A DNA stretch of 64,000 bases, from NCBI GenBank assembly GCA_002707025.1, contig PALG01000029.1:62001-126000 (forward strand), written 5' to 3'. Positions 32,674 through 41,068 of the stretch are shown here, piece after piece. The notes beneath the pieces are model-generated. The model worked only from the letters and a program-made list of their open reading frames with translations, did not search any database and was not told the origin of the DNA. The stretch comes from Flavobacteriaceae bacterium (GTDB lineage Bacteria > Bacteroidota > Bacteroidia > Flavobacteriales > Flavobacteriaceae). A program made the translations under genes and the position numbers. Position 1 is the first letter of the stretch; every line of letters begins with the position of its first letter.

Positions 32674-34590
32674 ATGAGCCAAGTACAACCACATAGTTTT
32701 TTTACCGAATTTGATATCGACCTGTTTAAAGCAGGAAAGCACTTCCGACTTTATGAAAAGTTAGGCGCCCACCTTACCGAAAAAGATGGGGAAAAAGGCG
32801 TTTATTTTGCCGTTTGGGCTCCTTCCGCCAAAAATGTTTCCGTGATTGGGGATTTCAATTATTGGATTGAAGGCGAACACCCATTAAATGTACGTTGGGA
32901 TGGCTCCGGAATTTGGGAAGGATTTATCCCTGGGGTACAAAAAGGGGATAAATACAAGTATAAAATACATTCCAGCCACAACGATATCAAAACGGAAAAA
33001 GCCGATCCTTTTGCCTTAAAATGCGAGCATCCGCCCATGACTGCCTCTGTGGTTTGGGATTTGGAGTATTCCTGGAAGGATCAAAAATGGATGGAAAGCC
33101 GGAAAAAGAAGAATCAGTTGGACCAACCCTACTCGGTGTATGAGGTGCACCTAGGCTCTTGGATGTACCATGCCAAGGAAAATAGACCGCTTACCTATAT
33201 CGAGTTGGCCAAAGAATTGACGCAATATGTCAAAAAAATGAACTTTACCCACGTAGAGTTCATGCCCATTATGGAATATCCTTACGATCCGTCTTGGGGG
33301 TACCAACTCACGGGCTACTTTGCGCCTACGTCCCGCTTCGGAAAACCGGAAGATTTTATGTTATTGGTGGATGAACTCCACAAAAACGATATTGGTGTGA
33401 TTTTAGACTGGGTGCCGTCGCATTTTCCTGAAGATGCCCACGGATTGGGATTTTTTGATGGCTCGCACCTCTACGAACATCCCGATCGTAGAAAAGGCTA
33501 TCATCCCGATTGGAAAAGCCTAATTTTCAACTACGGAAGAAATGAAGTACGTGCCTTTTTAATTAGTAATGCCATCTTTTGGCTGGACCGCTATCATGCC
33601 GACGGATTGCGGGTGGATGCCGTGGCTTCGATGCTGTATTTGGATTATTCCAGGGAAGAAGGCGAATGGGAACCCAATCAGTTTGGCGGAAGGGAAAACC
33701 TCGATGCCATCTCCTTTTTAAAAGAATTGAACGAAGAGGTGTATGGTAGTTTTGAAGGGGTGCAAACCATCGCGGAAGAATCGACCTCCTTCCCTATGGT
33801 GTCCAAGCCAACCTATTTGGGCGGACTCGGATTTGGGATGAAGTGGATGATGGGCTGGATGCACGATACCTTGGAGTATTTCAAAAAAGAACCGATTTAT
33901 AGAAAACACCATCAAAACGATCTCACCTTCAGTATGACCTATGCCTTTACGGAAAATTTTATGCTTCCGCTAAGTCACGACGAAGTGGTGTATGGTAAAA
34001 AATCCTTACTCTACCGAATGCCCGGGGACGAATGGCAACGCTTTGCCAATTTGCGATTGCTCTTCAGCTATATGTTTACGCATCCGGGGGCTAATCTGTT
34101 ATTCATGGGAGGGGAATTTGGACAAGGGGAAGAATGGAACTTTCAGCAGAGTTTGGACTGGCATATTTTAGCATACGATTTCCATAAAGGGGTACAACAA
34201 TTGGTGTCCGATTTAAATGCGCTTTATAAAAAGGAACCTGCCTTGTATGAAAAGCAGTTTTCTTCGGAAGGTTTCGAATGGATCGATTATAACGATGCGG
34301 AAAATTCGGTGTTGTCATACATCCGTAAAGGTCACAAAGAGAAGGATGATGTAATTATCGTGTGTAATTTAACGCCTATTCCCCGTGAAAATTATCGAAT
34401 AGGGCTTCCGAAGGAGGGAAAATACAAACTCATTTTCAACAGCGACAAAAGTGTGTATGCCGGGAGTGATTATTCGGTAAAAGCGCAATACCTTTCCGAA
34501 GCAAAGGAGTGGCAGTTTAGAAAGCAGTCCGTAGAACTTAACTTACCGCCTTTGGGGATGATTGCCTTAAAGCGCGTGAATTCCAAATAA
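32674..34590 (+). CDS. glgB: 1,4-alpha-glucan branching enzyme
   Basis: The product (638 aa) adds alpha-1,6 branches to glucan. It has one N-terminal CBM48 domain (VYFAVWAPSAKNVSVIGDFN near 47-66), so it is the shorter one-CBM type rather than the 730-residue two-domain type. The GH13 barrel has GYFAPTSRFGKP, DWVPSHFPEDAHGL, the nucleophile in ADGLRVDAVASMLY (about 310-323), and the acid/base in IAEEST near 370. The SHDEVVYGKKSL motif (about 434) is also present. It is the third gene of the glgE operon and supplies new chain ends for GlgE. A hairpin around 34602-34630 may end the transcript. Confidence 0.96.
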   Translation: MSQVQPHSFFTEFDIDLFKAGKHFRLYEKLGAHLTEKDGEKGVYFAVWAPSAKNVSVIGDFNYWIEGEHPLNVRWDGSGIWEGFIPGVQKGDKYKYKIHSSHNDIKTEKADPFALKCEHPPMTASVVWDLEYSWKDQKWMESRKKKNQLDQPYSVYEVHLGSWMYHAKENRPLTYIELAKELTQYVKKMNFTHVEFMPIMEYPYDPSWGYQLTGYFAPTSRFGKPEDFMLLVDELHKNDIGVILDWVPSHFPEDAHGLGFFDGSHLYEHPDRRKGYHPDWKSLIFNYGRNEVRAFLISNAIFWLDRYHADGLRVDAVASMLYLDYSREEGEWEPNQFGGRENLDAISFLKELNEEVYGSFEGVQTIAEESTSFPMVSKPTYLGGLGFGMKWMMGWMHDTLEYFKKEPIYRKHHQNDLTFSMTYAFTENFMLPLSHDEVVYGKKSLLYRMPGDEWQRFANLRLLFSYMFTHPGANLLFMGGEFGQGEEWNFQQSLDWHILAYDFHKGVQQLVSDLNALYKKEPALYEKQFSSEGFEWIDYNDAENSVLSYIRKGHKEKDDVIIVCNLTPIPRENYRIGLPKEGKYKLIFNSDKSVYAGSDYSVKAQYLSEAKEWQFRKQSVELNLPPLGMIALKRVNSK

Positions 34591-34653
34591 CCGAAAAAAT
34601 AGGTAAAGTGCTTCTTAAGCGTATTTTACCCCCTTTTAAAGGTAAAGAGTTAA

Positions 34654-34667
34654 CGAAATCGATTTCG
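34654..34667. promoter_or_regulatory. Perfect palindromic operator upstream of the GH31 gene
   Basis: CGAAATCGATTTCG is a perfect 14-bp palindrome. It differs from the element upstream of glgE (CGAAATCGATATCG) at one position. It lies about 78 bp upstream of the GH31 -7 box, a distance that would fit an activator site or an upstream operator. Confidence 0.6.
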
Positions 34668-34744
34668 GTTGTTGATTACTTTCTTGAAATAATCGGTTTC
34701 CATAGATTTGTTTTCAGCGGAAAGGCTTTTTTTTGTATACCGCC

Positions 34745-34752
34745 TAATTTTG
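34745..34752 (+). promoter_or_regulatory. -7 box for the GH31 gene
   Basis: TAATTTTG, perfect TAnnTTTG match, 10 bp upstream of the ATG at 34763. Confidence 0.6.
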
Positions 34753-34762
34753 ATGCACGAAT

Positions 34763-37162
34763 ATGATTGTAAATACGGAATTGGAACACAAAGGGAATCA
34801 GTTTCCCGGCCCGATTAAAAACTTCACCAAGGAAAAAGATATTTTTATAATTACCGCCGAAAATGACGTACAGCTTCAGGTGTATGTAATTCGCGATAGC
34901 GTGCTTCGGTTTCGGTACAATACCGACGGAAGCTTTCCCAGAGATTTCAGCTATGCCATCGATGAAGATGCCGTACGTGGATACAATAATTTGGAATATT
35001 CCGAAGAAGCAGACCGATATGTCATTCGCACTTCCAAACTGGTATTGCACATTGCCAAGGAGAATATGCGAAAATCTATTTACGATATTCACGGCAATCT
35101 TATCAATGATGATGAGATTGGATTCCATTGGGAATACAGCTACGAGCACGGTAGCGATATTGTGAAGATGAGCAAGATGGAGCAGAAAATGGAATGTTAC
35201 TATGGTCTGGGTGACAAACCTTCCCATTTTAATTTAAAAGGGAAGCGTTTTCAGAATTGGGTGACCGATGAGTATGCCTTCGGAAAAGATCGAGATCCGT
35301 TGTATAAAGCCATCCCTTTTTTCATCGGGTTACATAATAATACCTCCTACGGAATCTTTTTTGACAATACTTTTAGAACCTTTTTCGATTTTGGACAAGA
35401 ACGCCGAAATGTGACCAGTTGGTGGGCACAAGGTGGCGAAATGAATTATTATTTCTTCTACGGCCCTGAAATGAACGAGGTCGTTACCAGCTATACCGAC
35501 CTTACCGGAAAGCCCGAACTTCCACCTTTATGGGCCTTAGGGTTCCATCAAAGTAAATGGAGTTACTATCCTGAGAGTCAGGTGCGCGAAATTACCCAGA
35601 AATTTCGGGATCTACAGATTCCTTGTGACGCCATTTATCTAGACATTGATTATATGGAAGGATGGCGCTGTTTTACTTGGAATAAGGACTATTTCCCCGA
35701 TCCGAAAGCCATGATTGGTGATTTGGAAGCGCAGGGGTTTAAAACCGTAGCCATTATTGATCCAGGAATTAAAATTGACAAAGATTACTGGGTTTATAAA
35801 GAAGCCTTGGAAAATGATTATTTCTGTAAACGTGCCGATGGCCCTTTAATGCGTGGAAAAGTATGGCCTGGCGAATGTAACTTCCCCGATTTTACCAATC
35901 CGAAGGTTCGTGAATGGTGGAGCGGATTGTACAAGGAACTTATTGAAGACATGGGCGTGATGGGAGTTTGGAACGATATGAATGAACCTGCCGTGATGGA
36001 AGTACCTACCAAAACCTTCCCGCTGGATGTTCGTCACGATTACGATGGAAATCCTTGTAGCCATAGCAAAGCCCATAATGTCTACGGAATGCAAATGGCG
36101 AAAGCTACTTATGAAGGATTGAAAAAATTTGTATTCCCGAAAAGACCGTTTGTGATTACCCGTGCTGCCTACTCTGGGACCCAGCGTTATAGCTCGTCGT
36201 GGACCGGTGATAACGTGGCCAGTTGGGAGCACTTGTGGATCGCCAACCAGCAGATACAACGTATGGCGATTTCCGGGATGAGCTTTATAGGAACCGACAT
36301 TGGAGGTTTCGCAGAGCAACCTACAGGGGAACTATTTGTACGGTGGATTCAATTAGGGATTTTCCACCCGTTCTGTAGGGTACACTCCTCTGGGGATCAT
36401 GGCGACCAAGAGCCTTGGGCTTTTGACGATAATGTAACCGACATAGTACGAAAGTTCATTGAACTACGCTACAAACTACTTCCCTATATCTATACCGCAT
36501 TTAGACAATATGTGGAAGAAGGAACCCCAATGGTTCGTCCGTTGGTATTGTTTGACCAAGAAGACCATCAAACTTATTACCGTACCGACGAATTCTTGCT
36601 AGGGGATCATATCTTGGCCTGTCCCATTTTGGAACCGAATGCCAAAGGCAGAAGAATGTACATTCCGAGAGGGAAATGGTATAACTACTGGACGCATGAG
36701 GTCGTTGAAGGAGGCAAGGAAGTATGGGTAGATGCCGATATTGATAGCATTCCCATGTTTATAAAAGAAGGAGGGATTATTCCGAAGTATCCCGTACAGC
36801 AATACGTAGGAGAAAAGGAATTTGACGAAGTGGAACTGGAGGTATATTATAAGCAAGGTAAGGAAAAGTCGTATTTGTATGAAGATGCCCATGATGGCTA
36901 CGATTACCGAAAAGGTCGTTTTAGCCTTCGTACCTTCAAACTTACCGGAAAGCCCAAGCAGCTAATTATTCAGCAACACAAAGAAGGTAAATACACTACC
37001 CCTTATAGCAAGTTTAAATTGGATTTAAAGCGTTTGCCTTTCAAAATAAAAACCATTCAGGTGGATAACCAGGAGACTTCCTTAAATAAGTTGAAAGTGA
37101 ATGGAAACACTTCCTTGGTAGTAAATAAGAACTTCACCGAATTGCATATTATTGGAGAATAA
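34763..37162 (+). CDS. GH31 alpha-glucosidase
   Basis: The product (799 aa) hydrolyses or transfers terminal alpha-glucosyl residues. There is an N-terminal beta-sandwich with YYGLGDKPSHFNLKG near residue 145. The catalytic barrel has the nucleophile in GVWNDMNEP (Asp about 405) and the acid/base in SSSWTGDNVASWEHL (Asp about 483). GTDIGGFAEQPTGELFVRW and FHPFCRVHSSGDHGDQEPW are further GH31 landmarks, and a C-terminal beta domain follows. There is no signal peptide, so it acts in the cytoplasm, probably on maltose, maltodextrin or glycogen ends. It shares an operator sequence with the glgE operon just upstream and is likely co-regulated. Confidence 0.94.
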   Translation: MIVNTELEHKGNQFPGPIKNFTKEKDIFIITAENDVQLQVYVIRDSVLRFRYNTDGSFPRDFSYAIDEDAVRGYNNLEYSEEADRYVIRTSKLVLHIAKENMRKSIYDIHGNLINDDEIGFHWEYSYEHGSDIVKMSKMEQKMECYYGLGDKPSHFNLKGKRFQNWVTDEYAFGKDRDPLYKAIPFFIGLHNNTSYGIFFDNTFRTFFDFGQERRNVTSWWAQGGEMNYYFFYGPEMNEVVTSYTDLTGKPELPPLWALGFHQSKWSYYPESQVREITQKFRDLQIPCDAIYLDIDYMEGWRCFTWNKDYFPDPKAMIGDLEAQGFKTVAIIDPGIKIDKDYWVYKEALENDYFCKRADGPLMRGKVWPGECNFPDFTNPKVREWWSGLYKELIEDMGVMGVWNDMNEPAVMEVPTKTFPLDVRHDYDGNPCSHSKAHNVYGMQMAKATYEGLKKFVFPKRPFVITRAAYSGTQRYSSSWTGDNVASWEHLWIANQQIQRMAISGMSFIGTDIGGFAEQPTGELFVRWIQLGIFHPFCRVHSSGDHGDQEPWAFDDNVTDIVRKFIELRYKLLPYIYTAFRQYVEEGTPMVRPLVLFDQEDHQTYYRTDEFLLGDHILACPILEPNAKGRRMYIPRGKWYNYWTHEVVEGGKEVWVDADIDSIPMFIKEGGIIPKYPVQQYVGEKEFDEVELEVYYKQGKEKSYLYEDAHDGYDYRKGRFSLRTFKLTGKPKQLIIQQHKEGKYTTPYSKFKLDLKRLPFKIKTIQVDNQETSLNKLKVNGNTSLVVNKNFTELHIIGE

Positions 37163-37226
37163 CTAGGGAAGGAAACCTTTAAATTCACAGGGAAATAGTA
37201 TTTTAGAATTGCCTAAATGCAATCCT

Positions 37227-37592
37227 ATGAAAACCTATGAAACGGTAGACGACTATATCCTTCAGCAAACGGAAGCACATCAGAAACTCTTAAAACGTAT
37301 CCGTAAGGAGCTAAAGAAAGCGATTCCCGGAGTTTCCGAAGCCATAAAATATGGAATGCCTACCTTGGTGTATCATGGAAACTTACTCCATTATGCAGCG
37401 CAAAAAAAACATATAGGGTATTATCCAGCACCTTCTGGAGTTTCCAATTTTGAAAAAGAACTAAGCCCTTATCATACTTCGAAAGGAGCTATTCAATTTC
37501 CATACGACAAACCCCTTCCTATAGATTTAATTGTAAAAATAGCCCTTTTTCGGGCAAAGGAAAATAAACAAAAGGCACAACACAAAAAGTAA
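37227..37592 (+). CDS. DUF1801 family protein (YdhG-like)
   Basis: The product (121 aa) belongs to the small DUF1801/YdhG group: YETVDDYILQQ at the start, LKKAIPGVSEAIKYGMPTLVYHGNLLHYAAQKKHIGYYP in the middle, and KGAIQFPYDKPLPIDLIVKIALFR near the end. Members are annotated as frataxin-like iron chaperones in some bacteria, but the function of most is unproven. I use the ATG at 37227; an upstream TTG adds six residues that do not fit the family. A 7-bp hairpin at 37596-37617 lies between this gene and the convergent S9 peptidase. Confidence 0.85.
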   Translation: MKTYETVDDYILQQTEAHQKLLKRIRKELKKAIPGVSEAIKYGMPTLVYHGNLLHYAAQKKHIGYYPAPSGVSNFEKELSPYHTSKGAIQFPYDKPLPIDLIVKIALFRAKENKQKAQHKK

Positions 37593-37622
37593 TGGCATTA
37601 CACCATGTTATGTAATGATCCC

Positions 37623-39656
37623 TTACTTTTGATCGTATTTTTCAAACCAAGCAAGAGTATGAACCACCTTGGTGATTAAATTACTGGGGCGAGCTGCAAT
37701 ACCGTGAGAAGCTTCGGGAATCTCAACCAACACTGTTTCCTTTTTACGCAGTTTTAAGGCGTGATATAATTGTTTTGCTTCACTTGGAGGTGTTCGAAGA
37801 TCTTCCATCCCCACCATGACCATGGTAGGGGTTTCTACGTTACCTACTAACGACAAAGGTGAAAATTTCCAATAACCTTCTACATTTTCCCAAGGTTGGC
37901 CAGGATATCTTGAATGGGCATAGCCATAATAATTATCGGCCACCAAGGTCTTACTGATCCAGTTCACTACAGGTTTGGCAACGACAGCCGCTTTAAATCG
38001 ATTTGTTTTTCCTACCATCCACGCCGTCATAATTCCCCCGGCGCTTCCTCCAGTAACAAACAAACGGTCTTTATCAACTTTGCCTTGTTCCAAGACCGCT
38101 TCTACCCCATCCATCACATCGTTATAGTCTTCCCCAGGATAATTATTGAACAATAAATTCCCGAATTCCTCTCCATAGCTCGTGCTTCCTCTAGGATTCG
38201 GATAAAAAACAATATACCCCGCAGCAGCATACAATTGCATTTCGGCCGAAAAGTGTGGTCCGTAATTTAAGATAGGACCGCCGTGGTTTTCCACAATTAG
38301 CGGATAATCCCTACGCTTTTCAAAATTTGGAGGGTACATGACCCAACCTTGAATTTTCCGCCCATCTACGGAAGACTTATACCAAATTTCGTTAAGGGTC
38401 GCCATTTGTTTATAAGGAAGCAAGTCTTCATTTAAACCCGTAAGTATTTCAGGCTTCTTCTTCGACTTAGTAACCGTCGCAACATCGGCAGGACGGTCTG
38501 GAAACGATAGGGTATAGGCCAAGGTTTCATTTTCAGAAACAGAAAAGCTTCCGCTAGCGTAAGGCCTTCCCAGTGAAGTCCCACCTACATTGTCTACAAT
38601 TTCAGTAAGATCACCTCCCAGTGAAATATATCCTAATTTGGTATGTCCTAAGTCGTTGTATTGAACATAGAGCCCTTTACTATCTGGAGCCCAAACAGCC
38701 CCAGAAATACTTCGATCAAGCTTAGAGGAGATGACGCGCGACTCTTTTCCTTTGCGATCCATCACCTGTAAACGGCTTACTTGATAGGCCTGTACCTTAT
38801 CTTCATATCCTAAATAAGCAATCTTTTCACCGTCTGGGGAAACCATAGGATTGTAATCGGGACCGGAACGCTGCGTGAGTGTTTCAAATAACAAGGTAGA
38901 AGTATCGATAGCATAGATTTCACTATTCCTGAACTCATATTCCCAATCGGGGTTTCGGTTGGCCGAAAAATATATTTTCCTACTGTCGGGCGACCATGAA
39001 AGTGCACTTTTATGATGAAAGGGCCCAGAAGTAAGTTGCCGGGGAGACCCTCCTTCTACAGGAATCGTAAAAATATGGGTAAATCCAGGTTTTATGTACC
39101 CAGAACCATCTGCCTCATGTTTTAACCTATCGGTAATCCTTGGAGCTTTTGCCCATTTCGCTCCTTTAGGTTTTTGTGGCATTTTGGCAAGGACCGGTGG
39201 TTTTTCGTTTACTTTCATGGTAAAGGCTATTCGCGACCCATTGGGAGACCAAGCTAGGTTCGACGGACTGTTCTCCAACTGGGTTAATTTGGCAACGGTT
39301 CCGGTCTCTAGCCAATACAGAAATATTTCACTTCCTTCGCCACTACTACTCACAAAAACCAATTTATCGCCTTGAGGAGACCATTGGGCATTTCGTTCAC
39401 TTCCTTCCCTGGAGGTGAGTTTGCGGTGCACCTTAGAGTCCTTTGTACTTACAATCCATAAAGAACTGGTAGCACGATCTTCCATAATATCAAAACCTTT
39501 TCGCTCATACACAATCCACTCTCCATTAGGAGCTATCTGGGGATTGTTAGCGTATTCCAATTGAAATACATCCAAGGGCTCAAAGAGCGTTTGTACTTGT
39601 GCCGTGGAAAGAAAAAAAGAAAAAACAAATAAAAAAAGGGTACCGTAAGACTTCAT
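37623..39656 (-). CDS. Exported S9-family prolyl oligopeptidase-like peptidase
   Basis: The product (677 aa) has a signal peptide (FLFVFSFFLSTAQV). A seven-bladed beta-propeller of TolB/WD40-like type follows, with repeated PNGEWIVYERKG, SPQGDKLVFVSS, SPNGSRIAFTM, SPDSRKIYFSA and SPDGEKIAYLG motifs. The C-terminus is an alpha/beta-hydrolase domain, with NHGGPILNYG for the oxyanion region, the nucleophile Ser in VTGGSAGGIMTAWMVG (about 535), Asp in GMEDLRTPPSEA, and His in PEASHGIA. It resembles dipeptidyl or acylaminoacyl peptidases that clip oligopeptides in the periplasm. It is monocistronic as far as can be seen. Confidence 0.92.
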   Translation of the reverse strand: MKSYGTLFLFVFSFFLSTAQVQTLFEPLDVFQLEYANNPQIAPNGEWIVYERKGFDIMEDRATSSLWIVSTKDSKVHRKLTSREGSERNAQWSPQGDKLVFVSSSGEGSEIFLYWLETGTVAKLTQLENSPSNLAWSPNGSRIAFTMKVNEKPPVLAKMPQKPKGAKWAKAPRITDRLKHEADGSGYIKPGFTHIFTIPVEGGSPRQLTSGPFHHKSALSWSPDSRKIYFSANRNPDWEYEFRNSEIYAIDTSTLLFETLTQRSGPDYNPMVSPDGEKIAYLGYEDKVQAYQVSRLQVMDRKGKESRVISSKLDRSISGAVWAPDSKGLYVQYNDLGHTKLGYISLGGDLTEIVDNVGGTSLGRPYASGSFSVSENETLAYTLSFPDRPADVATVTKSKKKPEILTGLNEDLLPYKQMATLNEIWYKSSVDGRKIQGWVMYPPNFEKRRDYPLIVENHGGPILNYGPHFSAEMQLYAAAGYIVFYPNPRGSTSYGEEFGNLLFNNYPGEDYNDVMDGVEAVLEQGKVDKDRLFVTGGSAGGIMTAWMVGKTNRFKAAVVAKPVVNWISKTLVADNYYGYAHSRYPGQPWENVEGYWKFSPLSLVGNVETPTMVMVGMEDLRTPPSEAKQLYHALKLRKKETVLVEIPEASHGIAARPSNLITKVVHTLAWFEKYDQK

Positions 39657-39757
39657 TCGTTGTATTTTTAGAAGAGTCTAAAGGTAACGGTTTTCTAGTT
39701 GTATGGCAATGAATCGTATGTTAAAGGAAACCCGTAATTTTATCCAAAATTTACCAT

Positions 39758-40384
39758 GTGAAGAAAAAAATAGATCTTTCCACCTGGGACAGAAAAGAAC
39801 ATTTCCTGTTTTTCCATCAGTTTGAGGAACCTTTTCATGGGGTTTGTGTCACCGTTGACGTTACGAAAACCTATCAAAAATGTAAAGAACAAGGGGTTTC
39901 CTTTTTTCTGAAATACCTTTATCTTTCCCTAAAGGCTGCAAACGAAACCGAAGCCTTCCGTTATCGAATTATCGATCATGAAGTTTATCTTTTTGAAGCG
40001 ATTCATGCCTCTCCCACCATTGCCCGTGAAAATGGTCTTTTTGGTTTTTCATACATGAACTTCCAAGAAGATTTTAGTGTATTTGAAGCAGATGCCCAAA
40101 AAGTTATGGAAGAAACCAAAAAAAGTACTGGATTACTCCCCTCCAAGTCTGGTGAAAATGTCATTCACTATTCTTCGCTACCGTGGTTATCGTTTACTTC
40201 CTTATCGCATGCACGAAGTTTTGGTTTTGCCGATAGTGCCCCAAAGATTTCCTTCGGAAAGATGGAAGAAAAAGAAGGGACATTACAAATGCCCATGTCG
40301 GTTCACGTTCACCACGGGCTCGCCTTCGGAAAAGATGTTGCCGACTATGTCACTCGGTTTCAGGAATTACTGAACTTAGAGTAG
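39758..40384 (+). CDS. Chloramphenicol acetyltransferase-like acyltransferase
   Basis: The product (208 aa, usual length) has the trimeric CAT fold: WDRKEHFLFFHQF at the N-terminus, FFLKYLYLSLKAANE, the SLPWLSFTSLSHAR segment, and MPMSVHVHHGLAFGKDV near the C-terminus. The catalytic His is present (HH), but the structural Asp of the classical HHAVCDG motif is Phe here, so chloramphenicol resistance should not be assumed; it may acetylate another small molecule. The start codon is GTG at 39758, the first good start after an in-frame stop. The end overlaps the HAD gene's stop by 9 bp, in convergent orientation. Confidence 0.82.
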   Translation: MKKKIDLSTWDRKEHFLFFHQFEEPFHGVCVTVDVTKTYQKCKEQGVSFFLKYLYLSLKAANETEAFRYRIIDHEVYLFEAIHASPTIARENGLFGFSYMNFQEDFSVFEADAQKVMEETKKSTGLLPSKSGENVIHYSSLPWLSFTSLSHARSFGFADSAPKISFGKMEEKEGTLQMPMSVHVHHGLAFGKDVADYVTRFQELLNLE

Positions 40385-41068
40385 CGAGAGCATTTCTGAA
40401 GCTTCAGAAAGCAATTTGAAATTAGGATGCCGTACAGGCTCTTTGACCATTTCATGCACCCAAGTGGTGTGAAACGGAATATGAAACGCATGGCCGCCTA
40501 TTTCCAAAACAGGGAGAATATCACTTTTTACACTGTTTCCAACCATTAAAAATTGGGACGCCTTAATATCCAAATGATCTACCAGTTTTTGATAGTGTTT
40601 AGGGGTTTTGTCCGACACGATTTCAATATGGTGAAAGTAAGGCTCCAAACCCGATTTAATCAGTTTTCGCTCTTGATCCAGTAAGTCGCCTTTGGTAGCC
40701 ATCACCAACTTATATTCTTTTGTAAGCTTTCGTAAAGTATCTTCCATACCCTCAATCAGAACCACTGGAGCTTCTAGCATTTGTTTTCCTTTGGCTATTA
40801 ATTTTTCGATGATGCTTATGGGAAGTTTTCCATTGGTAAACTCGATGGCAGCTTCAATAAGGGATAAGGTAAAGGGTTTAATTCCGTAGCCATACAACGG
40901 AAGGTTTTTCATCTCCATCTCAAACAACAACCGGTTACAAGTATCGGCATCAAGATAATCCTTGAGCAGTTCACAAAATTCCTGCTCGGCTTCCCGAAAT
41001 AGGGTTTCGTTTTCCCAAAGGGTATCGTCGGCATCAAAAGCGATCGCTTGGATGTTTTTTAAAGACAT
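40376..41068 (-). CDS. HAD-superfamily phosphatase
   Basis: The product (230 aa) is a cytoplasmic HAD hydrolase. Motif I is IAFDADDTLWENE (nucleophile and acid/base Asp near residues 11-13). Motif II is the LVMATKGD region (near 119), motif III is the Lys in SDKTPKHYQKL (near 156), and motif IV is FLMVGNSVKSDILPVLE (near 173). A helical cap lies between I and II, as in phosphoglycolate-phosphatase-like members. Substrate is unknown. It begins immediately after the ettA stop and so shares its transcript. Confidence 0.88.
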   Translation of the reverse strand: MSLKNIQAIAFDADDTLWENETLFREAEQEFCELLKDYLDADTCNRLLFEMEMKNLPLYGYGIKPFTLSLIEAAIEFTNGKLPISIIEKLIAKGKQMLEAPVVLIEGMEDTLRKLTKEYKLVMATKGDLLDQERKLIKSGLEPYFHHIEIVSDKTPKHYQKLVDHLDIKASQFLMVGNSVKSDILPVLEIGGHAFHIPFHTTWVHEMVKEPVRHPNFKLLSEASEMLSLL

